Source: DTU015 sp964641455 (GTDB lineage Bacteria > Bacillota > Sulfobacillia > Fermentithermobacillales > Fermentithermobacillaceae). From it: DNA of 16,612 bases. The notes under the pieces were generated by a model, which ran no database searches, was not told the origin of the DNA, and was given only the letters and a program-made list of their open reading frames with translations. Positions 1-7,730 of the stretch are shown here, piece by piece. The stretch covers positions 1 to 16,612 of the forward strand of contig CAZXLH010000043.1 in NCBI GenBank assembly GCA_964641455.1, read 5' to 3'. The position numbers and the translations under genes are program-made. How positions within the stretch are numbered: the stretch's first letter is position 1; each line of letters starts with the position of its first letter.

Positions 1-13
1 GTTTTCAGCGCAC

Positions 14-1408
14 TCAATCATTTTTCCTTGTTATCAATACAACCGTCTCAACGTGCGGTGTCATTGGAAACATATCCAGAGGCTGGCACTTAACTGCCTT
101 CCATCCTCGGCCTCTGAGGAAAATCAAATCCCGGGCGAGAGTAGCAGGGTTACATGATACATACACAATAGTTCTGGGGTTCAGGTTCACAACAGCGGTA
201 AGAGCACCTTTTTCAGCTCCGCCCCTTGGCGGATCAAGTATCACAACATCAGGCTTGGGATACTTGTAGGGCAGCCCAGGGAGCACCCTTTCGGCTCTTC
301 CGGCTTGGAAACAGACATTTTCAATTCCGTTATCTCTTGCATTTCTCCAGGCGTCACGTATAGCAGCGTCAACATCCTCAACGCCAACAACGAAAGACGC
401 CTGAAGCGCAGCAAACAAAGTTATAGTGCCAATACCACAGTAGATGTCGTATACCACATCACCGGAATCAATTTTGGCCCAGGAAAGGGCAGTTCTATAA
501 AGATTCACTGCTTGATCTGAGTTTACCTGGTAAAAGGACCGCGGAGAAATCCTAAACTTAAGCCGTCCAAGATCGCTTCCGGGTTCCCCTGAACCCAGTA
601 CATCCTGAATGTACATTCGGCCTGCCAACAAGCGGTCTTTGCTACCCATTACCATATTGGTACGCTTGGTGTTAACGTTTAAGACTACACTTTTGAGGTT
701 ATCTACCGATTCCAGAAGTTCCGTAGCCATAGCCCTGGCTTTCGGAAGCCGGTTCACATTAGATACCAGAACCGCCATACATTCGCCGGTACCCGGAGCC
801 ACCCTGGCAAAAAGATGACGTATCTGGCCTCTGCCTGTCTTCTCATCATAAACCCTGTATTTCAGCTTTCTTACCTGTTCCAAAAGACTTTTTACCACAT
901 TTCTCGCAAGCGGGTGTTCCAAAAGACAATTATCTGATGGGACAACATCATGTGTGTAAGGCTCATAAAACCCTGCAACAATCTTCCCTCTCTGAATAGC
1001 AAGAGGTACTTCCACCTTGTTTCGGTACCCTAGCACTTTGGGCGAAGCAATACACGGCAAAACTTCACAGTCAGAAATCCTGGCTACACGCCAGAACGTC
1101 TCTTTCACAATCTGAGTTTTCCATTTAAGCTGAACGCTGTAATCAATGTGCTGCCAAGCACATCCTCCACAGTTAGACGCCACCTTACACGGTGCATCAA
1201 CCCGGCCGTCACCGTACTCCAAAAATGTCTCAAGGCGCCCACGGACGAATCTTTTCTTCCGTTCGACTATAGAACACTCAACCAGGTCACCGGGCAATGT
1301 TCCCGGAACAAAGACAACAAGGCCCTCATCGGGCCCTGATAATGCTTTGCCTACTCCCTCTCCTCTGTGATTAAGGCCTGTAACTTGAACTCTGTATTTC
1401 CCGCTCAT
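14..1408 (-). CDS. rlmD: 23S rRNA (uracil-5-)-methyltransferase, RlmD/RlmCD (RumA) family
   Basis: This SAM-dependent enzyme makes 5-methyluridine in 23S rRNA (U1939; in Gram-positive relatives one enzyme often also methylates U747). The 464-residue protein starts with a TRAM-type RNA-binding domain (about residues 3-62). Cys74, Cys80, Cys83 and Cys161 give the C-x5-C-x2-C...C pattern of the family's [4Fe-4S] cluster. The Rossmann methyltransferase domain follows, with the SAM loop DIYCGIGT (321-328), LDPPRGG (391-397), the nucleophile Cys419 in YVSCNPATLARD, and the probable general base Glu454 in PHVETV. The ATG begins one base after the murB stop, so translation is probably coupled. It is the last visible gene of the pcrA-to-rlmD run; only 13 bases follow its stop and no terminator is visible there. 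The family is certain, but the exact target uridine is not. Confidence 0.95.
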   Translation of the reverse strand: MSGKYRVQVTGLNHRGEGVGKALSGPDEGLVVFVPGTLPGDLVECSIVERKKRFVRGRLETFLEYGDGRVDAPCKVASNCGGCAWQHIDYSVQLKWKTQIVKETFWRVARISDCEVLPCIASPKVLGYRNKVEVPLAIQRGKIVAGFYEPYTHDVVPSDNCLLEHPLARNVVKSLLEQVRKLKYRVYDEKTGRGQIRHLFARVAPGTGECMAVLVSNVNRLPKARAMATELLESVDNLKSVVLNVNTKRTNMVMGSKDRLLAGRMYIQDVLGSGEPGSDLGRLKFRISPRSFYQVNSDQAVNLYRTALSWAKIDSGDVVYDIYCGIGTITLFAALQASFVVGVEDVDAAIRDAWRNARDNGIENVCFQAGRAERVLPGLPYKYPKPDVVILDPPRGGAEKGALTAVVNLNPRTIVYVSCNPATLARDLIFLRGRGWKAVKCQPLDMFPMTPHVETVVLITRKND

Positions 1409-1409
1409 A

Positions 1410-2375
1410 CTAGTGTGATTCGCGATCTCCCTCTGGCCGTAAATCTTCTCCGATTACTATTATTTCAGGCTGCAGAACAACCCCGAAATTTTCATATACT
1501 TTCTTTTTTATAATCTCCATAAGAGTGAGAACATCCTTTGCTGTGGCACCGCCATGATTCACAATAAACCCGGCATGCTTAGGCGATACCATAGCGCCTC
1601 CATACGAAAAACCTTTCAGGCCCAATTGCTCAATCATGGGCCCTACGAACCTGCCTGTAGGCCTCCTAAACGCACTTCCGGCAGAAGGAACGTCCAATGG
1701 TTGTTTCTGTTCCCGTTGTTTAAGATGTTCCATCATTACACGCTGAATTCTGTCCCGGTCACCGGATTCGAGAAGCATTTCAACAGTAAGAATCAGCAAA
1801 TCGCCCCTTGACAAAAACAACGAATTCCTGTAGGAAAACCCCACTTCATCATGGGAGAACCACTCTGTCTCTCCATTAATTGTAGCCACTTCCACCCTAT
1901 CAACCAGAGAGCCAATATCTCCCCCATAAGCCCCTGCATTCATGGTAACGGCTCCGCCCATACTTCCGGGAATTCCGACTGCAAACTCCAAGCCTGATAA
2001 CTCGTAATCAACACTTGCCCTCACAATTGTTGGCAAAAGGGTGCCTGAACTAATCATCAAACCTTTAGAACCATTGCGTTCAACCCCGGAAAAACCCGAA
2101 GCCATGCGCATTATGCAGCCCCTGACTCCTCCATCTCTAACCAACAAGTTAGTCCCGTTTCCGATTACGTGACAAGGTACTTCAAGTTTTCTGCACATTA
2201 ACCAAGCTTTGATTGCGTCGTCACGGGTACCCGGTATAATGAGGAGGTCACATGGCCCACCAATCCTAAAGGACGTATGTTTTGACATTGGTTCGGAGAA
2301 AAGAACCTGGGAGTTTGACAATGAAGACGCAATTTCTTCATAAACCGCCCTGGAATCACCACTTTCACCACCCAT
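1410..2375 (-). CDS. murB: UDP-N-acetylenolpyruvoylglucosamine reductase MurB
   Basis: MurB uses FAD and NADPH to reduce UDP-GlcNAc-enolpyruvate to UDP-MurNAc, the second committed step of peptidoglycan precursor synthesis in the cytoplasm. The 321 residues include the FAD-binding segments SFRIGGPCDLL (35-45) and GNGTNLLVRDGG (72-83), and the GIPGSMGGAVTMNAGAYGG stretch (134-152). Expected catalytic residues are present: Arg183 in SYRNS, Ser234 in AGSAFRRP and Glu304 in LQPEI. Length and motif set fit the shorter type II MurB common in Gram-positive bacteria. The ATG at 2375 has an AGAGGAGG site 7 bases upstream. The gene lies 40 bases after gatB and 1 base before rlmD, so it is probably co-transcribed. 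This is not the usual neighbourhood for murB, which is normally near other cell-wall or division genes. Confidence 0.95.
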   Translation of the reverse strand: MGGESGDSRAVYEEIASSLSNSQVLFSEPMSKHTSFRIGGPCDLLIIPGTRDDAIKAWLMCRKLEVPCHVIGNGTNLLVRDGGVRGCIMRMASGFSGVERNGSKGLMISSGTLLPTIVRASVDYELSGLEFAVGIPGSMGGAVTMNAGAYGGDIGSLVDRVEVATINGETEWFSHDEVGFSYRNSLFLSRGDLLILTVEMLLESGDRDRIQRVMMEHLKQREQKQPLDVPSAGSAFRRPTGRFVGPMIEQLGLKGFSYGGAMVSPKHAGFIVNHGGATAKDVLTLMEIIKKKVYENFGVVLQPEIIVIGEDLRPEGDRESH

Positions 2376-2415
2376 GGCCGTTCCTCCTCTCTTAACAATA
2401 GATTATGCTCTTTCA

Positions 2416-3858
2416 TCACGATAGTAGTTTGTCCTTCAGTATTATGTTGACCTTTGCAGGGTTAGCTTTCCCCTTGGTATGTTTCATAACCTGTCCCACC
2501 AAAAATCCAATAGCTTTGTGTTTCCCCGCTTTTATTTCTTCGACTACTGAAGGATTGTTATCAATAACCTCATCTACAATCCTGGTAAGGCTCTCTTCAT
2601 CAGAAATTTGCTCCAAACCACGCTCTTTTACTATTGTACGCGGATCTTTCCCGGTCTCAATCATGAGCACCAAAATATCTTTGGCTATTTTACCGCTAAT
2701 AACTCCCTTTTCAATAAGCTTGAGCATTGATACAAGATATTCAGGACTAAGGGGTATGTTTTCATACGACATACCTTCAGCTTTCATGTACCCAAGAAGT
2801 TCAACCATAATCCAGTTCGATGCAGTTTTAGGTTCGGAACCAAGGGAAACACATTTGTCAAAGAACTGTGAAAGCGTCGGGTCAGCAGTAAGCACCCCTG
2901 CATCGTACTCGGGCAGTCCAAGTTCATCAACATAATAAGACACAATCTCATCAGGAAGCCTTGGCATTTCCTTTTCTACTTCCCCAATAAACTCGTGAGT
3001 GAGTTCTAATACAGGCAAATCAGGATCGGGAAAATACCTGTAATCGTCACTGGTTTCTTTGGTACGCAAAACCTTGGTGGCCTGGCCTGCTTCATCCCAG
3101 TGCCTGGTTTCTCTGATGATTTCTCCACCCTGCTCGAGCACGGCTTTTTGCCTTTCAAACTCATACTCAAGGGCTCGAACCACTGCTCTGAACGAACTTA
3201 GGTTCTTCATTTCGCAAGGGGTTCCGGGAACCTGATCTCCCCTGGGCCTGACGGAAATGTTACAATCAACTCTCATTGACCCTTCTTCCATTTTTACATC
3301 AGAAACCCCGGCGAACTTCAGCATCCTTTGAAGTTTCTCCAAGTACTGCCTGGCTTCATCCGGCGACGCAATATCAGGTTCAGACACGATTTCTATGAGC
3401 GGCACTCCTGATCTGTTAAAATCCACAAGTGAATATTCAGCAGTAATGATCTCGTCTCCGGCATGGAGAGACTTCCCGGCATCTTCTTCAATATGAACCC
3501 GGTTGATTCTTATTTTCTTGGCCGGATTATCTATCTCAATATATCCATGTTGTGCAATGGGTTTGTAAAACTGTGTCACCTGGTATCCTTTTGGAAGGTC
3601 AGGGTAAAAATAGTTTTTGCGATCAAAACGGCTCGAAAGGTTAATAGAGCAATTAAGCGCCATAGCCGCTCTCGTAGCCAGCCTCACTGCCTCCATATTC
3701 GGCTGGGGCAAAGACCCCGGCAAACCAATACAAACAGGACATATGTTAGTGTTGGGTGGATCTCCGAACCGGGATGAACACCGGCAAAACATCTTTGTAT
3801 CCGTCAATAGCTCCACATGAACTTCCAATCCAATCATCATTTCATATCGATCAGTCAA
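2416..3858 (-). CDS. gatB: Aspartyl/glutamyl-tRNA(Asn/Gln) amidotransferase subunit B
   Basis: GatB is the kinase and tRNA-binding subunit of GatCAB, which converts misacylated Glu-tRNA(Gln) or Asp-tRNA(Asn) to the amidated form. About 480 residues, the usual size. Visible are the N-terminal IGLEVHVEL motif, Cys25, Cys27, Cys40 and Cys43 (FCRC and CPVC, likely zinc ligands), RKNYFYPDLPKGYQ, HIEEDAGKSLH and the FNRSGVPLIEIVSEPD block of the phosphorylation site, then a C-terminal YqeY-like tail domain for tRNA binding. The longest frame begins at a GTG at 3867, but the AGGGAGG site (3868-3874) abuts that codon with no spacing. The TTG at 3858 has a 9-base spacing and is preferred. The start overlaps the end of gatA by 8 bases, which suggests translational coupling. 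Confidence 0.95.
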   Translation of the reverse strand: MTDRYEMMIGLEVHVELLTDTKMFCRCSSRFGDPPNTNICPVCIGLPGSLPQPNMEAVRLATRAAMALNCSINLSSRFDRKNYFYPDLPKGYQVTQFYKPIAQHGYIEIDNPAKKIRINRVHIEEDAGKSLHAGDEIITAEYSLVDFNRSGVPLIEIVSEPDIASPDEARQYLEKLQRMLKFAGVSDVKMEEGSMRVDCNISVRPRGDQVPGTPCEMKNLSSFRAVVRALEYEFERQKAVLEQGGEIIRETRHWDEAGQATKVLRTKETSDDYRYFPDPDLPVLELTHEFIGEVEKEMPRLPDEIVSYYVDELGLPEYDAGVLTADPTLSQFFDKCVSLGSEPKTASNWIMVELLGYMKAEGMSYENIPLSPEYLVSMLKLIEKGVISGKIAKDILVLMIETGKDPRTIVKERGLEQISDEESLTRIVDEVIDNNPSVVEEIKAGKHKAIGFLVGQVMKHTKGKANPAKVNIILKDKLLS

Positions 3859-5362
3859 CCAACTCACCCTCCCTGATGGGGCTAATGTTACGTCTCATAG
3901 CAATAACTTCTTGGCGAATCTTTGCCCCGGTTTCGTGTTCCAGGGAATGGCCCAACCTAAGCACTGTTTGCTCATCAAAAGGCTTGCCAATTATCTGCAA
4001 ACCACAAGGAAGGCTGGAACCGCCGGAATAAACAAGCCCCATAGGCATTGAAAGTGCGCACAGCCCTGCCATATTAACAGGAATCGTCAAAAGATCTCCC
4101 AGATACATAGTCAAAGGATCTTTAATCTTCTCCCCTATCTTAAATGCTACATCCGGTGCAGCCGGGGAAACAATTACGTCAAAATCATCAAAAACCTTTT
4201 CAAAATCGCGCTTTACAAGGGTACGAACCTTAGCGGCTCTTACATAATATGCTTCTTTGTGTCCTGCGCCCAATGCATAAGTGCCAAGAATTATCCGCTT
4301 GATCACTTCTTTGCCCAGTCCCTCTCCCCGTGACCGGGTATAAAGATCATCTAAAGCCTCTGCATGCGCTCTTCGGCCAAACCTTACGCCATCAAACTTA
4401 GATAAATTAGAAGAAGCCTCACACGCTGCTATTATATAGTAAGCATCCAGCGCATACCGTAAAGATGGTATACTAATTTCTTCAATAATAATACCCATAT
4501 TCTCCATGGCCTTGAGAGTTTTTTCAAATCGCTCTCTCACTGCCCCGCAAATCCCTTCCAGCAATTGCCTGGGAACACCTGCTTTAATCCCCTTGACACT
4601 GCCTTGAAGCCCCTTAATATATGACATCGCTTCTCTCTTTGAAGATGTAGGGTCATTAGGGTCATGTCCGGCAATGGCTTCCAAGGCCAGTGCACAGTCC
4701 CAAACAGTCTGGCCTAAGGGCCCGGCAGAATCCAAAGATGAAGCGTAAGCCGTAACCCCAAACCGTGATACAAGGCCGTAACTGGGTTTTAATCCGCATA
4801 TTCCCGTAAAACTTGCAGGCTGCCTAATTGAACCGCCTGTATCTGTTCCCAACGCCAGGGGAGCCATTCCTCCGGCAACTGCCACAGCTGAACCGCCACT
4901 GGAACCTCCCGGAACTCTCTCGAGATCCCATGGGTTTCTGGTTACTCCAAAAGCTGATGTTTCCGTTGAAGACCCCATGGCAAATTCGTCCATATTGGTT
5001 TTTCCCAGAAAAACCCCACCCTGTTCCCTAAGCTGCTTAACAATCGTAGCATCGTAAGGCGAAATCCAATTTTCAAGCATCTTGGAACCGCAAGTGCACA
5101 CAGCTCCTTTTATACATATGTTGTCCTTCACTGCAATAGGCAACCCTTTTAGAAGGCCAGGGTCTTCTTGCTTCCTGATCATAGAATCAACCCTAGATGC
5201 ACCGGCACGAGCCATTGGCTCTAAAACCTGGATAAACGCATTAACGTGAGGTTCTATCTCTTCTATTCTTTTAAGATAACTTTCCAATACTTCGGTAGCG
5301 GAAACTTCTCCCAAGGAGACGTGTTTCAAAATATCTCTTGCAGTCATTTCCCATATTTCCAC
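3851..5362 (-). CDS. gatA: Aspartyl/glutamyl-tRNA(Asn/Gln) amidotransferase subunit A
   Basis: GatA is the glutaminase subunit of GatCAB: it releases ammonia from glutamine and channels it to GatB. The 503-residue protein has the amidase signature with the full Ser-cisSer-Lys triad: Lys79 in LPIAVKDN, Ser154 in PGGSSGGS and Ser178 as the nucleophile in DTGGSIRQPASF. These positions match the numbering I recall for the characterised Staphylococcus aureus GatA. The start is a GTG at 5362 with AGAGG about 10 bases upstream; an in-frame ATG lies five codons later and cannot be excluded. The gene is 20 bases downstream of gatC, and its last bases overlap the start of gatB. Its presence implies that this organism makes Gln-tRNA and/or Asn-tRNA by the indirect route. 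Confidence 0.96.
   Translation of the reverse strand: MEIWEMTARDILKHVSLGEVSATEVLESYLKRIEEIEPHVNAFIQVLEPMARAGASRVDSMIRKQEDPGLLKGLPIAVKDNICIKGAVCTCGSKMLENWISPYDATIVKQLREQGGVFLGKTNMDEFAMGSSTETSAFGVTRNPWDLERVPGGSSGGSAVAVAGGMAPLALGTDTGGSIRQPASFTGICGLKPSYGLVSRFGVTAYASSLDSAGPLGQTVWDCALALEAIAGHDPNDPTSSKREAMSYIKGLQGSVKGIKAGVPRQLLEGICGAVRERFEKTLKAMENMGIIIEEISIPSLRYALDAYYIIAACEASSNLSKFDGVRFGRRAHAEALDDLYTRSRGEGLGKEVIKRIILGTYALGAGHKEAYYVRAAKVRTLVKRDFEKVFDDFDVIVSPAAPDVAFKIGEKIKDPLTMYLGDLLTIPVNMAGLCALSMPMGLVYSGGSSLPCGLQIIGKPFDEQTVLRLGHSLEHETGAKIRQEVIAMRRNISPIREGELVD
3868..3874 (-). promoter_or_regulatory. Ribosome binding site that places the gatB start
   Basis: The minus strand reads AGGGAGG here, inside the end of gatA. 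It touches the GTG at 3867 directly, too close for initiation, but is 9 bases from the TTG at 3858. It therefore supports the TTG as the gatB start. Confidence 0.6.
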
Positions 5363-5382
5363 AGCCCAGACACCTCTTTTAT

Positions 5383-5670
5383 CTAAACACCTTGAGATTC
5401 TCTCGGTACTTTGAAATACCCTTCATGAATTGAAACAGCGCTTTCCATGACAACTTCCCGGCAAAGACTTTCATGTGGAATATCTTCAGCCAAGCGAATG
5501 CTGTCTACATCTCCTAATGTAAAAGTAGGAGGAACACTCTCTACACGAGCTTCAAACAGTCTGTTCATATGCTCCAAGACAGATTTCAGTTCATTGGCAA
5601 CGCGCTTTTGATCATCTCCGGATAAATCAATTCTTGCAAGGTAAGCTGTTTGCTTAACGTCAATTTCCAT
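5383..5670 (-). CDS. gatC: Aspartyl/glutamyl-tRNA(Asn/Gln) amidotransferase subunit C
   Basis: GatC is the small subunit that wraps around GatA and tethers it to GatB. The protein is 95 residues, typical for the family, with the N-terminal helix MEIDVKQTAYLARIDLS, a helix around VLEHMNRLFEA, and the late segment RLAEDIPHESL corresponding to the conserved LRxD region. An in-frame ATG exists at 5688, but AAAGGGG lies about 8 bases before the ATG at 5670, and homologues begin near MEID, so 5670 is chosen. The start lies inside the end of ligA (11-base overlap), so gatC translation is probably coupled to ligA. It is followed after 20 bases by gatA, giving the usual gatC-gatA-gatB order. Confidence 0.95.
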   Translation of the reverse strand: MEIDVKQTAYLARIDLSGDDQKRVANELKSVLEHMNRLFEARVESVPPTFTLGDVDSIRLAEDIPHESLCREVVMESAVSIHEGYFKVPRESQGV

Positions 5671-7720
5671 CTGATGAGCCCCTTTCATGAGCCAACTCCA
5701 AAAACTCTTGTTCTGTCATTATGCGAACTCCCAGTGTCCTGGCCTTTTGCAGTTTGGAGCCAGGAGAGCTCCCAACTATCAAGGCATATGTGTTACGTGA
5801 CACCGAAGAAGAAACTTTTCCGCCCAAATGCACTATACGCTCCTGAACTTCATGACGAGTCATACTGTTTAAGGTTCCGGTTACAACAAAGGCCTTGCCT
5901 GAAAGAGGCCCTTCTTTAACATCATAAATTTGCCTTGAAACAGCCGCCTGAACCCCTGCCTTTTTGAGTTTGCGTACTACTTGTTTCATTGAATCTGTGC
6001 GGGTAAAAGCCACGATTGACCTGGCAGTCTCAGGCCCGACTTCCCTAATCGTCATAAGTTCCTCTTCTGTAGCGTTCATGATCTCATCCAGAGTCGGAAA
6101 CTGCCTGCTAATGAGCCCTGCGGTACGTAAACCTACGTTTCTTATTCCAAAAGCATACACAAGCCTGTCAAGAGGCCTGGTTTTCGATGCCTCTATACTT
6201 TTCATAAGATTCTCTGAAGACTTCTGCCCAAGCCCCGGAAGTTTAGCCACTTCTTCTGGTTTGAGCATGTATATGTCACCGGCATCTTCTACTAACCCCG
6301 ATTGTAAGAGCAATTCGATAAGAGCCGGGCCGAGTCCTCTTATGTCCATAGCATCTCTTGAGCAAAAATGGATGAGCGCTTGCTTCAGTTGGGCAGGGCA
6401 GGCCATATCTGTACACCTGTAGGCAACTTCTCCCGGTAACTTAACAACCTGAGAACCACACGCCGGGCATGTTACAGGCATGGAAAACTCTTTCTCATGG
6501 CCTGTTCGCTTCTCTTTTATGACAGATACTACCTCCGGTATTACCTCTCCGGCTTTTTGAAGAATCACAGTATCTCCTATTCGTATATCCTTTTCTCTGA
6601 TAAAAGCTTCATTATGCAAAGTCGCGCGGGAAACAACGGAACCGGAAATCCTTACAGGTTCCAGTGTAGCTATGGGAGTGATTACACCTGTGCGTCCCAC
6701 TTGGACTATAATGTCTTTCACCTTTGTCTCAATTTGCTCCGGTGGAAACTTGTAAGCTATTTGAGATCTTGGAGAATGGCCTGTTGCTCCCAGCAAACGG
6801 CCGACTGTGCGATTTTCAAGTTTGACGACAATACCGTCAATATCATAAGAAAGGGCATTTCTCTCTTCCTTCCAGCGAGAAAGCACCTCAATAACCTCAT
6901 CTATAGATCGGCAATAGTCATAAGCAGGTATGGGAAAACCAACATCTTTAAGAATCTCAAGACATTGAGCCTCGCTATCAGGTATCTCTGTATGGGCGCC
7001 CCTAATATTCCGAATTTCATAGAACAAAGCTCTTAACGGCCTGGAAGCGGTAACCCTGGGATCAAGCTGCCTCAAAGAACCGGCGGCAGCATTGCGAGGG
7101 TTGGCAAAAACAGCAAGCCCGCTTTCCTCCCTGAGTTCATTGAGCTTCTTGAAATCCTCTTTTGGCAGGTAAACTTCTCCCCGCACCTCAAGGTATTCCG
7201 GCGTCTTCCAGGTGGTTTTCCGCAATACCAAAGGAACTGCCTCAATGGTTTTTACGTTAAGAGTCACATCCTCGCCGGAAACTCCGTCTCCACGGGTGAG
7301 AGCCATGGCAAATTTCCCGTCTTGATAACGCAAAATCACTGAAAGCCCGTCTATTTTGGGTTCCACCACATAGTCAAGTTGAGCCACACCTGAAAGTTCT
7401 TTAGCCCTTTTGTCAAACAAACGTAATTCTTGTTCAGTAAAAGCATTTGAAAGACTAAGCACTGCCTGGGTATGAGATACAGGCCTAAACGCAGAAGACA
7501 CCTGCCCTCCTACGCGTTGGGTAGGCGAATCAGGGGTAATAAATTCGGGATATTGCCCTTCGAGTTGTTGAAGTTCCTGAAATAGCTTGTCGAACTCAAA
7601 GTCACTTATCTTTGGATCATCAAGCACATAGTAATAATACTGATGTTCGAATATGAGTTTTCTGAGTTCCGAAATCTTCTCACTAACCTGGGCCCTGTCA
7701 AGGCCGTCTAAATCGCCCAT
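5660..7720 (-). CDS. ligA: NAD(+)-dependent DNA ligase LigA
   Basis: LigA seals nicks in duplex DNA during replication and excision repair using NAD+. From the ATG at 7720 it is 686 residues, a normal length. In order: the NMN-binding Ia domain (YYYYVLDDPKISDFEFDKL, about 27-45), the adenylation domain with Lys122 in EPKIDG as the AMP-accepting lysine, an OB fold (around VGRTGVITPIATLEPV), a Cys4 zinc finger (Cys418, Cys421, Cys436, Cys441), helix-hairpin-helix repeats around LPGLGQKS and a BRCT domain (about 604-680). A longer frame from a TTG at 7765 would overlap pcrA by 35 bases. The ATG at 7720 is preceded by GGGGGAGG and leaves a 10-base gap to the pcrA stop. The 3' end overlaps gatC. 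Confidence 0.96.
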   Translation of the reverse strand: MGDLDGLDRAQVSEKISELRKLIFEHQYYYYVLDDPKISDFEFDKLFQELQQLEGQYPEFITPDSPTQRVGGQVSSAFRPVSHTQAVLSLSNAFTEQELRLFDKRAKELSGVAQLDYVVEPKIDGLSVILRYQDGKFAMALTRGDGVSGEDVTLNVKTIEAVPLVLRKTTWKTPEYLEVRGEVYLPKEDFKKLNELREESGLAVFANPRNAAAGSLRQLDPRVTASRPLRALFYEIRNIRGAHTEIPDSEAQCLEILKDVGFPIPAYDYCRSIDEVIEVLSRWKEERNALSYDIDGIVVKLENRTVGRLLGATGHSPRSQIAYKFPPEQIETKVKDIIVQVGRTGVITPIATLEPVRISGSVVSRATLHNEAFIREKDIRIGDTVILQKAGEVIPEVVSVIKEKRTGHEKEFSMPVTCPACGSQVVKLPGEVAYRCTDMACPAQLKQALIHFCSRDAMDIRGLGPALIELLLQSGLVEDAGDIYMLKPEEVAKLPGLGQKSSENLMKSIEASKTRPLDRLVYAFGIRNVGLRTAGLISRQFPTLDEIMNATEEELMTIREVGPETARSIVAFTRTDSMKQVVRKLKKAGVQAAVSRQIYDVKEGPLSGKAFVVTGTLNSMTRHEVQERIVHLGGKVSSSVSRNTYALIVGSSPGSKLQKARTLGVRIMTEQEFLELAHERGSSDGN

Positions 7721-7730
7721 ATTCCTCCCC

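Noticed and set aside
2405..2935. 176-codon open frame on the plus strand opposite the gatB 3' end
   Set aside because: Composition is that of an antisense frame (Ser/Thr/Ile-rich) and it is fully covered by the well-supported gatB.
6497..7036. 179-codon open frame on the plus strand inside ligA, with several similar frames in gatB, gatA, murB and minD
   Set aside because: These lie antisense to clear housekeeping genes, have no recognisable domains or good ribosome binding sites, and are explained as shadow frames.
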